64,000 bases of DNA from the NCBI GenBank assembly GCA_026826555.1, contig JAKSZT010054571.1, positions 337,464 through 401,463 of the forward strand, given 5' to 3'. The notes under the pieces are model-generated. The model was not told the DNA's origin. It was given only the letters and a program-made list of their open reading frames with translations, and searched no databases. Source of the stretch: Tolypeutes matacus. Lineage: Eukaryota; Chordata; Mammalia; Cingulata; Chlamyphoridae. Both the position numbers and the translations under genes were made by a program. Each line of letters begins with the position of its first letter. Within the stretch, counting starts at the first letter, position 1. Shown piece after piece: positions 24,501 to 36,300 of this stretch.

Positions 24501-25743
24501 AAATGCAGTCATTTCTTCAATTGTGAAAACTAAGCACTTTATTTCTTTAATTGGCTGTTATGCACTTGTTTTCACTTACATTCAATATCAAAACACGTGT
24601 TTGCCTTAATGCTCTGTGAATGAAGTTTTTCCAGTTTTGAAAACTAAGCAAGTTGTTTGTTTAATTGTCTGCTAAATGCTTGTTTTCACTTACAATCAGT
24701 GTCAAAACACAATTTTTTTACCTAATGCTCTGTGAATGCATGAGTTTCCTCAATTTTAAATTCCAGGCAAATAATTAAATTTACTACTATGCATTTGGTT
24801 TCACTTACAACCAAAGTCAAAATCATGGTTTTACCTAACATTCTCTGAATGAAGGAGGGTCTTCAGTTTTCAAAACTTAAGCAACATACTTGATTAATAG
24901 GATTCTATTCATTTTCTCTCACTTACAATCAATGAAAAACACTGGTTTTCCTTTGTGAATGTAAGTTATTCTTAAATTTTGTAAAGTAGGTAAGTTACTC
25001 ATTTATTTGCCTTCTACACACTTCTTTTCACTTACAGTCATTGTCAAAATGGTGGTCTTACTTAACACTTTGTAAATGTAGGAGTTTCTCCACTTGAGAA
25101 AATTAAGCACATTACTTCCTTAATTGGCTGCTTTGCACTTGTCTCAGAATCAATGAAAAAACACTGGTTTTACCTAACACTTTGTGAATGTAAGTAATTC
25201 TTCAGTTTGGAAAACTATGCAAGTTACTCATGTAATTGCCTGTTGAACACTTCTTTTAACTTACAATCAGTATCAAAGCACTGGTTTTGCCTAATGCTCT
25301 GTGAATGCAGTGGGTTATTCTGTTTTGAATTCTAAGCTAGTTACTTGTGTTATTTGTTGGTATTTATTCTCACTTACAATCAATGCCAAAATAGTGGGTT
25401 TACCTAATGCTCTATGAATGCAGGACGTCCTTCAGTTTTGAAAACTAAGCAAGATCTTTTATAATTCGCTGCTATTCACTTGTTTTCACATACAATGTCA
25501 ATTGGGTTTTACCCAATACACTGAGAATGCAGTTGTTTCTTCAAGTTGTGAAAACTAAGCAAGTTGATTTAATTTGGTGCTATGCACTTGTTTTCACTTA
25601 CAATCAATGACAAAACCATGGTATGCCTAATGCTCTTGGAATGCAGGAGTTTCTTCAGTTGGGAAAACTAAGCAATTTACTTCTTTAAATGAGTGATACA
25701 CCCTTGTTTTCCCTTACAGTCAATGACAAATCAGTTGTGATAT
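18554..25743 (+). repeat. Satellite array, family B
   Basis: Family B monomers. From 21968 the type order can be read as 1-2-3-4-5-6-4-5-6-11-12-13-14-15-16-17-15-16-18 and back to 1 at 24120, a cycle of 2152 bp that shows both the HOR order and local duplication of the 4-5-6 and 15-16 groups. Type 1 markers (CAAATCAGTT(G/A)TGAT) lie near 21968, 24120 and 25724; the last one is split by the next provirus. No gene is visible. Confidence 0.93.
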
Positions 25744-26293
25744 TGTATTAGTTAACCAAAATGGTACTAGTGCAATATACCAGAAATAGGTTGGTATTTA
25801 TAAAGGGTATTTATTTGGGGTAGAAGTCCACAGTTACCGGCCATAAAGCATAAGTTTCTTCCCTCACAAAAGTCCATTGCCATAGGTTGGAGCAAGACAG
25901 CTGCTGATGATTGGCACGGTTCAGGCTTCTTGGGTTCCTCTCTTACTGGGGCTACATTTCTCTCTGGGCTTAGCTCCTCTCTTTCCTCCACAAGGTCAGC
26001 TGTACACTATTAGGGTATCTATGCTTGGCTCTCTCCACAAGGCCATTTGTGAACTCTCAGGTGAATGTCTCATCTCTATCCTGTGGCCTTCTCTCCAACA
26101 TCAAAACTCCAACATCAAAAACTGTTTTTAATATTTGATTCCCCACCCATCAAGGGGTGGGGCTCAACAACTTACTGACATGGCCCATTCAATGCCCCAA
26201 TTCATCATGCCCAGATGAACAGATCAGTTTACAAGCATAATCTGATGTAGATTTTTGGAATTTGTAATTACATCAAACTGCCAGATGGCTACA
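25744..26293 (-). repeat. 3' LTR of minus-strand provirus
   Basis: Reverse complement of the LTR: starts TGTATTAGTTAACC (LTR end ...ACTAATACA) and ends GCCAGATGGCTACA (LTR start TGTAGCCATCTGGC). About 550 bp, longer than the plus-strand LTRs because of an extra 5' segment and internal differences. The polyadenylation signal is kept (TTTATT, 25810-25815), while the TATA region is degraded to TTAATATTTGATTCC. Confidence 0.85.
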
Positions 26294-26499
26294 CTACACC
26301 CTCTGAATTCTAAAAATACACTACAATATTCAAGAATCCTTATGTCAGTAACAATGCAAGTAAAAAATCATATTATAATCAGTTCAAAGAACTCATTTGG
26401 TCTTGGCGCATAGTCCTGTCTGCTATAGACCTCTGAAACTTACAAAGCCATTTAACTGCTTCCAATACACAAATTTACAAAGAATAACCATTTTCATTA

Positions 26500-27033
26500 T
26501 CAAAAGGAGAAATTGTCATGGTAAACATGAGTCATGGATCCTCTACAGTTCAGTAAACCTGCAGGGCATCCTCCATTCGATTTCAAAGTCTGAGAGTCAT
26601 TCTTAAGATGATGGTTTCTTCTCTTTTCAGCCACATGGGGACCCACACTTGCAACAGTCTTACACAATAGCCATTTTCTTGGTTCCACCCTCATCAAGCA
26701 TCTGGGTGTTGACCAAGCTCCAGACCTCGTCACCCATGTGTGTTGGGGTGATTGCCACAACTTACCCAATTTTTGGGTTAGAGTCTTAGCCCTCCAAGTA
26801 CAGTGAGGTGAAGACATCATTCCCCCTAACCTTTGGCATACAGGTTCAACCCTCTCAAAGCAATGGGTTGACCATCTGGCCTTCTCTAATCCATGGGGGA
26901 CAGGTACATCCCTCTCAGACCTATAAAGTGTTGACCTTAACTGTCCTAATCTTTGAGGAATGTACTCACTCACCCTGTACCTTGGGGCAGCAAAACTCTC
27001 CCAGAACATAAGGTTCTTGAGAATGCAGTCCAC
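26500..27033 (-). pseudogene. Internal reading frame of minus-strand provirus (177 codons, unknown product)
   Basis: Open minus-strand frame in the 3' half of the internal region. It shares in-frame blocks with the plus-strand provirus (IPQRLGQLRS, then SSPHCT, SGAWSTPRCLMRVEPRKW and SNGGCPAGLLNCRGSM), including sequence that lies in two different phases there. The frame starts inside a rearranged junction, so its first ~10 codons are not original. Basic, Cys/Trp/Pro-rich, no recognised domain or membrane segment. It may be a degenerate coding remnant or a chance frame kept by low divergence. Confidence 0.3.
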
Positions 27034-27172
27034 ATTTTGCCCCTTTGGCTGACTAACACAGAATTTGGTACCGAGCAGTGTGGAAGTGCTTTTGCAATTA
27101 CCAAAATGTTGGGATGGTTTTTAAATGGGTAAGGGGTATTTTTTGGAGGAATTGTGAGATGCTTGATGCAAA
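27030..27172 (+). mobile_element. Inverted 5' segment (LTR end, primer-binding site, gag start) within the minus-strand provirus
   Basis: CCCCTTTGGCTGACTAACAC, then a primer-binding site TGGTACCGAGCAGTGTGG (27066-27083), then a stretch matching 16380-16460 (AATGGGTAAGGGGTATTTTT, GGAGGAATTGTGA). It reads on the plus strand, whereas everything around it in this element reads on the minus strand. Confidence 0.85.
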
Positions 27173-27174
27173 CG

Positions 27175-27387
27175 TACAACATCAAAAACTCACCCTATGT
27201 CTTTGCCTTGCCTTTTAAATTTGATTCCACCACAAACCAAGGGGTGGGGCTTAATGCCTTATTGACAGGGCCCAATTAAAGACACAATTATAATTTCATC
27301 ATGCACAGATGAACCAATCAGTTTACAAGCATAATATAATATAGAGATTTGGAATTCATAAGTATATCAAATTGCCAAATGGCTAAA
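27175..27387 (-). repeat. Partial 5' LTR of minus-strand provirus (U3 portion)
   Basis: Reverse complement of roughly the first 200 bp of the LTR: CTTTGCCTTGCCTTTTAAAT marks the TATA region, CCAAGGGGTGGGGCTTAATG the CACCC region, and ATCAAATTGCCAAATGGCTA the LTR start. The rest of the LTR (R and most of U5) is missing. It ends right at the GATAC target duplication. Confidence 0.85.
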
Positions 27388-30300
27388 GATACCTAACACT
27401 CTGTGAATGCAGTAGTTTCTTCACTTGTGAAAACTAAACATGTTATTTATTTAATTGGCAGCTATGCACTTGTTTTCACTTACAATGTCAATATGCTCAT
27501 TTTTCCTAATACACTGAGAATGCAGTAGTTTTTTCAAGATGTGAAAATTAAGCAAGTTACTTTTTCATTGGGTTCTATGAACGTGTTTTCACTTACAACG
27601 AATATTAAAACCCTGTTTTACCTAACATTCTGTGAATGTAGGAGGTTCTTCAATTTTCAAAATGTAAGCAAGGTACTTGTTTAATAGGATACTATTCACT
27701 ACTTTTCACGTACATTCAATGAAAAACACACCTTTTAACTTTGTGAATGTAAATGGCTATTCAGTTTTGAAAACTGAGCAAGTTACTCCTTTAAATTGCC
27801 TGCTGCACACTACTTTTCAATTAATGTCAAACAATTAAAATCAATTAATTTCGAACATTAATGTCCAAATTGCAGTTTTAGCTAACACTGTGAATGCAGG
27901 AGTTTCTTCAGTAGTGAAAACTAGCCATTTTATTTCCTTAATTGGCTGCTTTGCACTTGATATCACAATCAATGGAAAAATACTGGATTTTCCTAACAAT
28001 TTGTGAATGTAAGTGGTTCTTCAGTTTGGAAAACTATTCAAGTGACTCATTTAATTGCCTGCCTCACATTTCTTTATGCTTACAGTCAATGGCAAAGCAC
28101 TGGATTTACATTATGCTCTGTGAATGCAGTAGGGTATTCTGTTTTGTATTCTAAGCAAGTTTATTGTGTTATTGCTGGTATTTAATCTCACTTACAATCA
28201 GTGCCAAAACAGTGCTTTAACCTAATGGTTGAAGAATGTAGAATTTCTTCAGTTTTGAAAACTAAGCAAGTTTCTTGCATAATTGGTTGTTAAGCACTTG
28301 TTTTAACTTACAATCAAAGTCAAAATGCTGGTTTTATTTAACACTTGTGAATGCAATAGATTCTTCAGTTGTAAAAGTAAGCAAGATAGTTTTTCATTTG
28401 GTGCTATGCATTTGTTTTCACCTACAACCAATGTCAAAACCCTGGTTTTACCTAATACTCTGTGAAAACCTCCTTCGGTTTTGAAAACTAAGCAAGTTAT
28501 TTGTTTAATTGGCTGTCATGCACTTGTTTTCACCTACAAAGTCAATATCTGGTTCTACCTAATATGATAAGAATGCAGTTGTTTCTTCAAGTTGTTTAAA
28601 CTAAGCAAGTTATTCATTGGGTACTATGCACTTGTTTTCACTTACAATCAATGACAAAAAAAGTGTTTTCCCTAATGCTCTTGGAGTGCAGTATTTTTCT
28701 CCTGAGTTGGGAAAACTAAGCAATTTACTTCATTAAGTGCATGCTACACACTTGTTTTCATTTATAGCCAATGTCAAATCAGTTGTGATACCTAACATTC
28801 TGTGAGTACAGTAGTTTCTTCAGTTGTGAAAAATTGTCATGTTACTTCCTTAATTGTCTGCTTTGCACTTGTGCTTACTTATAATAAATGAAATAACACT
28901 GGTTTTACCTAAAACTTTTTGTATGTAAGTGGTTCTTCAGTTTTGAAATCAAAACAAGTTACTCATTTAGTTGCCTGCTTCCCATTTCTTTTCACTTAAA
29001 ATCAATGTCAACGTTGTGGTGATACATAAGATTCTGTGAATTCAGCCATTTCTCCATTTGTGACTATCAAGCAAGTCCTTGTTTAATTGGCTGCCTTGCA
29101 CTTGTTTTTGTGTACAATAAATATCAAAACACTGGTTTTACCTAAAGCTCTATGAATGTATGAGGCTCTTCAGTTTTGAAATCTAAGCAAGTTGCTTGTT
29201 GAATTGCCTGTTATACACTTGTTTTCACTTAAAATCAGTGTCAAAACACTGGTTTTACCTAATGCTCTGTGAAAGCATGAGGTTCTTCAGTTTAGAATTT
29301 GAAGAAAGTAAATGAATTTGCTGCTCTGTACTTGTTTTCAGTTACAACCAATGCAAAACCTGGTATTAGCTAGCATTCTGTGAATGAAGGAGGTTCTTCA
29401 ATTTTCAAAAATTAAGCAAGGCATTTGTTTAATAGGATACTATTCACTTCTTCTCACTTACAATTAATGAAAAAACATTGGCTTTACCTTTGTGAATGTA
29501 AGTGGTTCTTTGGTTTTGAAAATTAAGAAAGTTACTCATTTAATTGCCTGCTTCACACTTCTTTTCACTTACAATAAATGTCAAAACAGTGGTGACACAT
29601 TAGATTCTGTTCATGCAGTCATTGCTTCTCTTATGAAAACCAAGCACATCCTTGTTTAATTGACTGCTATGCACTTGTTTTCACAGGCAATTAATATCAA
29701 AACACTGCTTTACCTAAAGCTCTGTGAATATGAGGTTGTTCAGTTTTAAAATTTGAGAAAATTACTTCTTTATTTGGCTGCTATGGCACTTGTTTTCACT
29801 TACAATCAAGGTCAAAAACACTGGTTTTACCTAATGCTCTTTGAATGCAGTGGTTTCATTAGATTTGAAAATTAAGCAATTTGCTTTTTTAACTGCCTGT
29901 TACTTGTTTTCACTTACAATCAATGTCAAAACACTGGTTTTACCTAATGCTTTGTGAATGCACTAGTTTCTTCAGTTTTGAAAATTAAGCAAGTTACTTG
30001 TTTAATTGATTGCTATGCACTTGTTTTCACATTCAATGTCAATATCCTGGTTTTACCTTATATGCTGATAATGCAGTCATTTCTTCAAGTAGTGAAAATT
30101 AAGTAAGTTACTTTTTAATTAGGTGCTATGCACATGTTTCACTTACAATCACTGAAAAGCAAAAGTTTACCTAATATTTTTGGAATGCAGTAGTTTCTTT
30201 AGTTGTGAAAATGAAGCAATTTAATTCTTTAAGTGAATGCTATGCACTTGTTTTCATTTACAAACAATGTCAAAACATAGGTTTTACCTAATACTCTGTG

Positions 30301-33300
30301 AAGGCTTGAGGTTCTTCAAGTGTTAATTCAAATCAAGTAGATTATTTTCCTGCTATGCACTTGTTTTCACTTACAACCAATGTCAAAACCCTGGATTTAC
30401 CAAACACTCAGTGAATTAAAGAGGTTCTTCAATTTTCAAAAATTAAGCAAGTTACTTGTTTAATAGGATACTATTCATATATTCACACTTACAATCAGTG
30501 AAAAAACACTGGCTTAACTTTGTGAATGTAAGAGGTTCTTCAGTTTTGAAATCTAAGCAGGTTACTCCTTTAATTGCCTTCTGCACACTTCTATTGTCTT
30601 ACAATCAATGTCAAAATGGTGGCTTTATATAATGCTCTGTGAATGCAGCAGTTTCTTCAATAGTGAAAACTAGGCACTTTACTTCGTTAATTGGCTGCTT
30701 AGCACTTGTTCTCACAATCAATTAAAAAACGCTGGTTTTACTTAACATGTTGTGAATGTAAGTGGGTCTTCAGTGTGGAAAACTATGCAAGTTACTCATT
30801 TAATTGCCTGCTGCAAACTTCTTTTCTCTTAAAATCAATGACAAAGTGCTGATTTTACCTAAAGCTCTGTGAATGCAGTAGGTTATTCTGTCTTGATTTC
30901 TAAGCAAGTTACTTGTGTTATTTGCTGATATTTATTCTCACAATCAGTATCAAAAGAGTGGGATTTCATAATGCTCTATGAATTCAGGAGGTCCTTCAGT
31001 TTTGAAAACTAAGCAAATTACTTGTATAACTGTTAATGCACTTGTTTTCACATACAATACATGTCAAAATGCTGATTTTACCTAATACTAGTGAATGCAG
31101 TAGTTTCTTCAGTTGTGAAAACAAAGTGAGTTACATTTTCAATTCATGTTTAGTACTTGTTTTCAGTTACAACCAATGGCAAAACCCTGGTTTTTACCTA
31201 ATGCTCTGTGAAAGATGTAGGTACTTCAATTTTCAAAAATTAAAGAATGTACTTGTTTAATAGGACACTATTCACTTGTTTTCAGTTACAATCAATGTCA
31301 AAATGGTGATTTTACCTTACCCTCTGAAAATCCAGGAGCTTCTTCAGTTGTGAAAACTAGGCATGTTTCTTCCTTAATTGGCTGCTTTGCACTTGTTCTT
31401 ACTTATAACCAATGAACAAAACAATGTTTTACCTAGGGCTTTGTGAATGTAAGTGGTTCTTCATTTTGTACACTAAGCAAGTAACGCCTTTAATTCCCTG
31501 CTTCACACTTCTTTTTACTTACAATCAATACCAAAGCAGTGGTGATACCTAAGATTCTGTGAATGCAGTCATTTATTTACTTGTGAAAACTGAGCAAGTC
31601 CTGTTTTAATTGGCTCCTATGCACTTGTTTTCACTTACAATGAATATCAAAATACTGGTTTTACCTAATACTCTGTGAATGTAGGAGGGTCTTCAGTTTT
31701 GACAACTAAGCATGTTACTTCTTTATTTGGCTGCTATGACATTGGTTTTCACTTACAATCAATGTCAAAACGCTGGTTTTACCTAATGCTCTGTGAAATA
31801 ATGAGGTGCTTTAGTTTTTAAAACAAAGCAATGTACTTGTTTAATTGGCTGCTATGCACTTTTTTAAAGTTACAACCAATGTTAAAACCATGGTTTTACC
31901 TAACGTTCTGGGAATGCTGTATTTCCTTCATTTGTGAAAACTAAGGAAGCTATTTCTTTAATTGGCTGCTACACACTTTGTTTCACTTACAATCAATGAT
32001 AAAATGGTGGATTTACCTTACCCTCTGTAAAAGCAGTCATTTCTTAATTCGTGAAAACCAAGCAAGACCTTGTTTAATTAGCTGCTATGCACTTGTTCTC
32101 ACATACAATATTTATCAAAACACTGGTTTTACCTATCACTCTTTGACTGTAGGACGTTCTTCAGTTTTGGACACTAAGCAATTACTTCTTTATTTGGCTG
32201 CTATGGAAATTTTTTCACTTGCAGTCAATGTCAAATCACTAGTTTTACCTAGTGCTCTGTGAATGCAGCACATATTCAGTTCTGAAGACTAAGCAAGTTA
32301 CTTGTTTAATTGGCTGATATGCACTTGTTTTCACTTACAATGTCAATATGCTAGTTTCACCTAATACACTGAGAATGCAGTTATTTCTTCAAGTAGTGAA
32401 AACTAAGCAAGTTACTTTTTCATTGGGTGCAATGCACTTGTTTTTTTCTTACAATCAGTGACAAAACAATTGTTTGACTAACACTCTTTGAATGCAGTAG
32501 TCTCTTTAGTTTGGAAAACTAAGCAATTTACTTATTTAAATGAGTGCTATGCACTTGTTTTCACTTACAGTCAATGGCATATCAGTTGTGATACCTATCA
32601 CTCTGGAAATGAAGTAGATTCTTCATTTGTGAAAACTAAGGATGTTATTTCTTAAATTGGCTGCTACACACTTCTTTTCACTTACATTCAATTTCAAAAC
32701 ACTTATTTGACCTAATACTCTGTGAATGAAGGAGGCTCTTCAGTTTTGAAAACAAAGCAAGTTCCTTGTTTAATTGCCTGCTACACACTTTTTTCACTTA
32801 CAATCAATTGCAAAACACTTGTTTTACCTACTGCTCTGTGAATGCATGAGGATCTTCAATTTTGAATTCCAAGCAAGTAGTTTAATTTGCTGCTATGCAT
32901 TTTTACTCACTTACAACAAACGTCAAAACCCTGGTTTTACCTAACATTCTGTGAATGAAGGAGGTTCTTCAATTTTCCAAAATTAAGCAAGGTATTTGTT
33001 TAATAGGATACTATTCAATTCTTCTCACTTAAAATCTATGAAAAACTTTGGTTTTACCTTTGTGAATGTAAGAGGTTCTACAGTTTTGAAAACTGGGCAA
33101 GTTACTCATTTAATTGCCTCCTTCACACTTATTTTCACTTACAGTCAATGTGAAATCAGTGGTTATACATAAGATTCTGTGAGTGCAGTCATTTCTTCAC
33201 TTGGGAAAACCAAAGAAGTCCTTGTTTACTTGGCTGCTATGGCACTTGTTTTCCCTTACAATCAATATCAAATCACTAGTTTTGACTAATGCTCTGTGAA

Positions 33301-36300
33301 TGCAGTACATTCTTCAGTTTTGAAAACTAAGTAAGTTACTTGTATATTTGGCTACTATGCACTTGTTTTCACTTACAATGTCAATATGCTGTTTTTATCT
33401 AATATGCTGAGAATGCAGTTGTTTCTTCAAAATGTGAAATCTAAAGAAGTTACTTTAATATTGGGTGTTATGCACATGTTTTCACTAACAATCAATGACA
33501 AAACTGGTTTACCTAATGATTTCTGAATGCAGGAATTTCTTTAGTTTAGAAAACTAAAGAAATTACTTATATAATTGGCTGTTACACACTTGTTTTCACT
33601 TACAATCAATGTCAAATCACTGGTTTTACATAATGCTCTGGGAATGCATGAGGTTTTCAGTTGTGAATTCCATGAAAATAGTTTAATTTGATATTATGCA
33701 TTTGTTTTCACTTTCAATGTCAATGTGCTGGATTTACCCAATACTCTGAGAATGCAGATGTTTCTTCAATTTGAGAAAATTAAGCATCTTACTTTTTCAT
33801 TGGGTGCTATGCACTTGCTTTCACTTATAATCAATGACAAAACAATGGTTTACCTTATGCTCTCAGAATGCAGTATTTTTTTCATTTGGGAAAACTAAGC
33901 AATTTACTTCTTTAAATTAATGCTCTACACTTGTTTACACTTATATTCAATGGTAAATCAGTTTCTACACCTAACACTGTGAATGCAGTAGTTTCTGCAG
34001 TTGTGAAAATGAAGCATGATACCTCTTTAATTGGCTGCTATGCACTTGTTTTAATTTACAACCAAATTAAAAGTCAAGGTTTTGCCTAACATTCTGGGAA
34101 TGCAGTAGTTTATTCATTTGTGAAAACTACGGAAGTTATTTCTTTAAATTGCTGCGACTCCCTTGTATTCACTTTCATTCAATATCAAAACACTTCTTTG
34201 ACATTATGTTCTCTGAAGGAAGGAGGTTCTTCAATCTTGAAAACTAAGAAAACTGCTGGTTTAATTGCATGCTACACATTTTTTCACTTATAATCAATGT
34301 CAAAACACTTGTTTTAGGGAATGCTCTGTGAGTGAACGAGGTTCTTCAGTTTTGAAATCCATGCAAGTAGTTTAATTTGCTACTTTGTTATTGTTTTCAC
34401 TTGCAACCAATGGCAAAACCCTGGTTTTACCTATCACTCTGTGAATTAAGGAGGTTCTTCAATTTTCAAAAAATTAAGCAAGGTACTTGTTTAATTGGAT
34501 TCAATTCAATTCTTCTCAATTACAATCAATGAAAAACACTGGTTTTACCTCAAGCTTTGTGAATGTCTGTGGTTCTTCAGTTTGGAAAACTGCAAGTTAC
34601 TCATTTATTTGCCTGCTGCACATTTCTTCTCACTTACAATCATTGTCAAAGACCTGGTTTTACCTAATGCTCTGTGAATGTGGTAGGTTATTCTGTTTTT
34701 ATTTCTAAGAAAATTACATATGTTATTTGTTTGTATTTAATCTCACTTACAATCAATGCTAAAAGGATACTTTTACTTAATGCTTGATGAATTCAAGAGG
34801 GCCTTCAGTTTTGAAAACTAAGCAAGTTACTTCTATATTTGGGGATTGCACCCTTGTTCTCACTTACAACCAATGCCAAAAGTCTGATTTAACATAATGC
34901 TCTGTGAATTAAGGAGGTTCTTCAGTTTTCAAAAATTAAGAAGGGTACTTGTTTAGAAGGATACTATTCACTTATTTTCACTTAAAATATCAAAATGGTG
35001 GTTTTATCTAACCCTCAGTATAGCTAGGAGTTTCTTCAGTTTGTAAAACTAGGCATGTTACTTCCTTAATTGGCTGCTTTGCACTTGTTCTCACTTACTA
35101 TCAATGAAAAAAAACTCTCATTTTTCCTAACACTTTGTGAATGTAAGTGGTTCTTCAGTTTTGAAAACTAAGCAAGTTACTTGTTTAATTGTCTGCTTCA
35201 TGCTGCTTTTCCTTTACAATCAATTTCATAGCAGTGGTAATACATATGATTCTGTGAATGCACTCATTTCTTCACTTGTGAAAACCAAGTAAGTGCTTTT
35301 TAAATTGGCCACTTTTCACTTGTTTTCACGTATATAAATATCAAAACACTGGTTTTCCTAATGCTCTGTGAATGCTTGTGGTTCTTCAGTTTTGAATTTC
35401 AAGCAAGTAGTTTAATTTGTTGCTATGCACTTGTTTTCAATTACAAGCAATGTCAAATCCCTGGTTTTACCTAACACTGTGAAGGAAGGAGGTACTTCAA
35501 TTATCAAAAATTAAGCAAGAGCTTGTTTAAAGGATATTATTCACTTCTTCTCACTTACAATCCATGAAAAAACACTGGTTTTACCTTTGTGAATGTAAGT
35601 GTTTCTTCAGTTTTGAAATCAAGCAAGTTACTCATTCAATTGCCTGCTACACACTTCTTTTAACTTAAATCAGTGTCTAAATGGTGGTGTTATGTAATGC
35701 TCTGTGAATGCAGGGGATTCTTCTGCTGTGAAAACTAGGCACGTTACTTCCTTAATTGGTTGTTTTGCACTTGTTCTCACAATCAATGAAAAAACATAGT
35801 TTTTCCTGTGAATGCAGGAGGTTCTTCAGTTTTGAAAATTAAGCAAGTTACTAGTATAATTCACCGTTACACTCATGTTTTCACTTACAAAGTCAAAATG
35901 CTGGCTTTACATAATACTTGTGAATGCAGTAGTTTCTTCAATAGTGAAAACTAAGCAAGCTACTTTTCCATTTGGTGCTATGCAATTGTTTTCCCTTACA
36001 ATCAATATCAAGTCACTAGTTTTGTCTAATGCTCTGTGAATGCAGTAAGTTCTTCAGTTTTCCTAACTGAAGTTTTGCCTAACACGCTGTAAATAAAGGA
36101 GTTTCTTCAGTTTTCAAAAATTAAGGAAGTAGTTGTTTATTATGATACTATTCATTTTTCCCTTGTAATCAATGTCATAATGGTGATTTTACCTAAAACT
36201 TTGTAAATGCAGGAGTTTCTTCAGTTGTAAAAAATGGGCACATTACTTACTTAATTGGCTCCTTTGCACTTGTTCTCACTTACAATCAATGAAAAAAAAA

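Larger units (their letters stand above)
25744..27387 (-). mobile_element. Deleted and rearranged ERVL/MaLR-like provirus
   Basis: Same family as the element at 15855-18553, opposite orientation. On the plus strand the order is: 3' LTR (25744-26293, minus), internal 3' half (26294 to about 27010, minus), a block in plus orientation carrying the LTR end, primer-binding site and gag start (about 27030-27172), then the first part of the 5' LTR (about 27175-27387, minus). Flanks GATAT (25739-25743) and GATAC (27388-27392) form a 4/5 target duplication, and the surrounding satellite rejoins as GTGATACCTAACACTC, the expected type 1 monomer. The rearrangement therefore lies within one insertion. The gag region is mostly deleted; no polymerase sequence is present. 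Confidence 0.88.
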
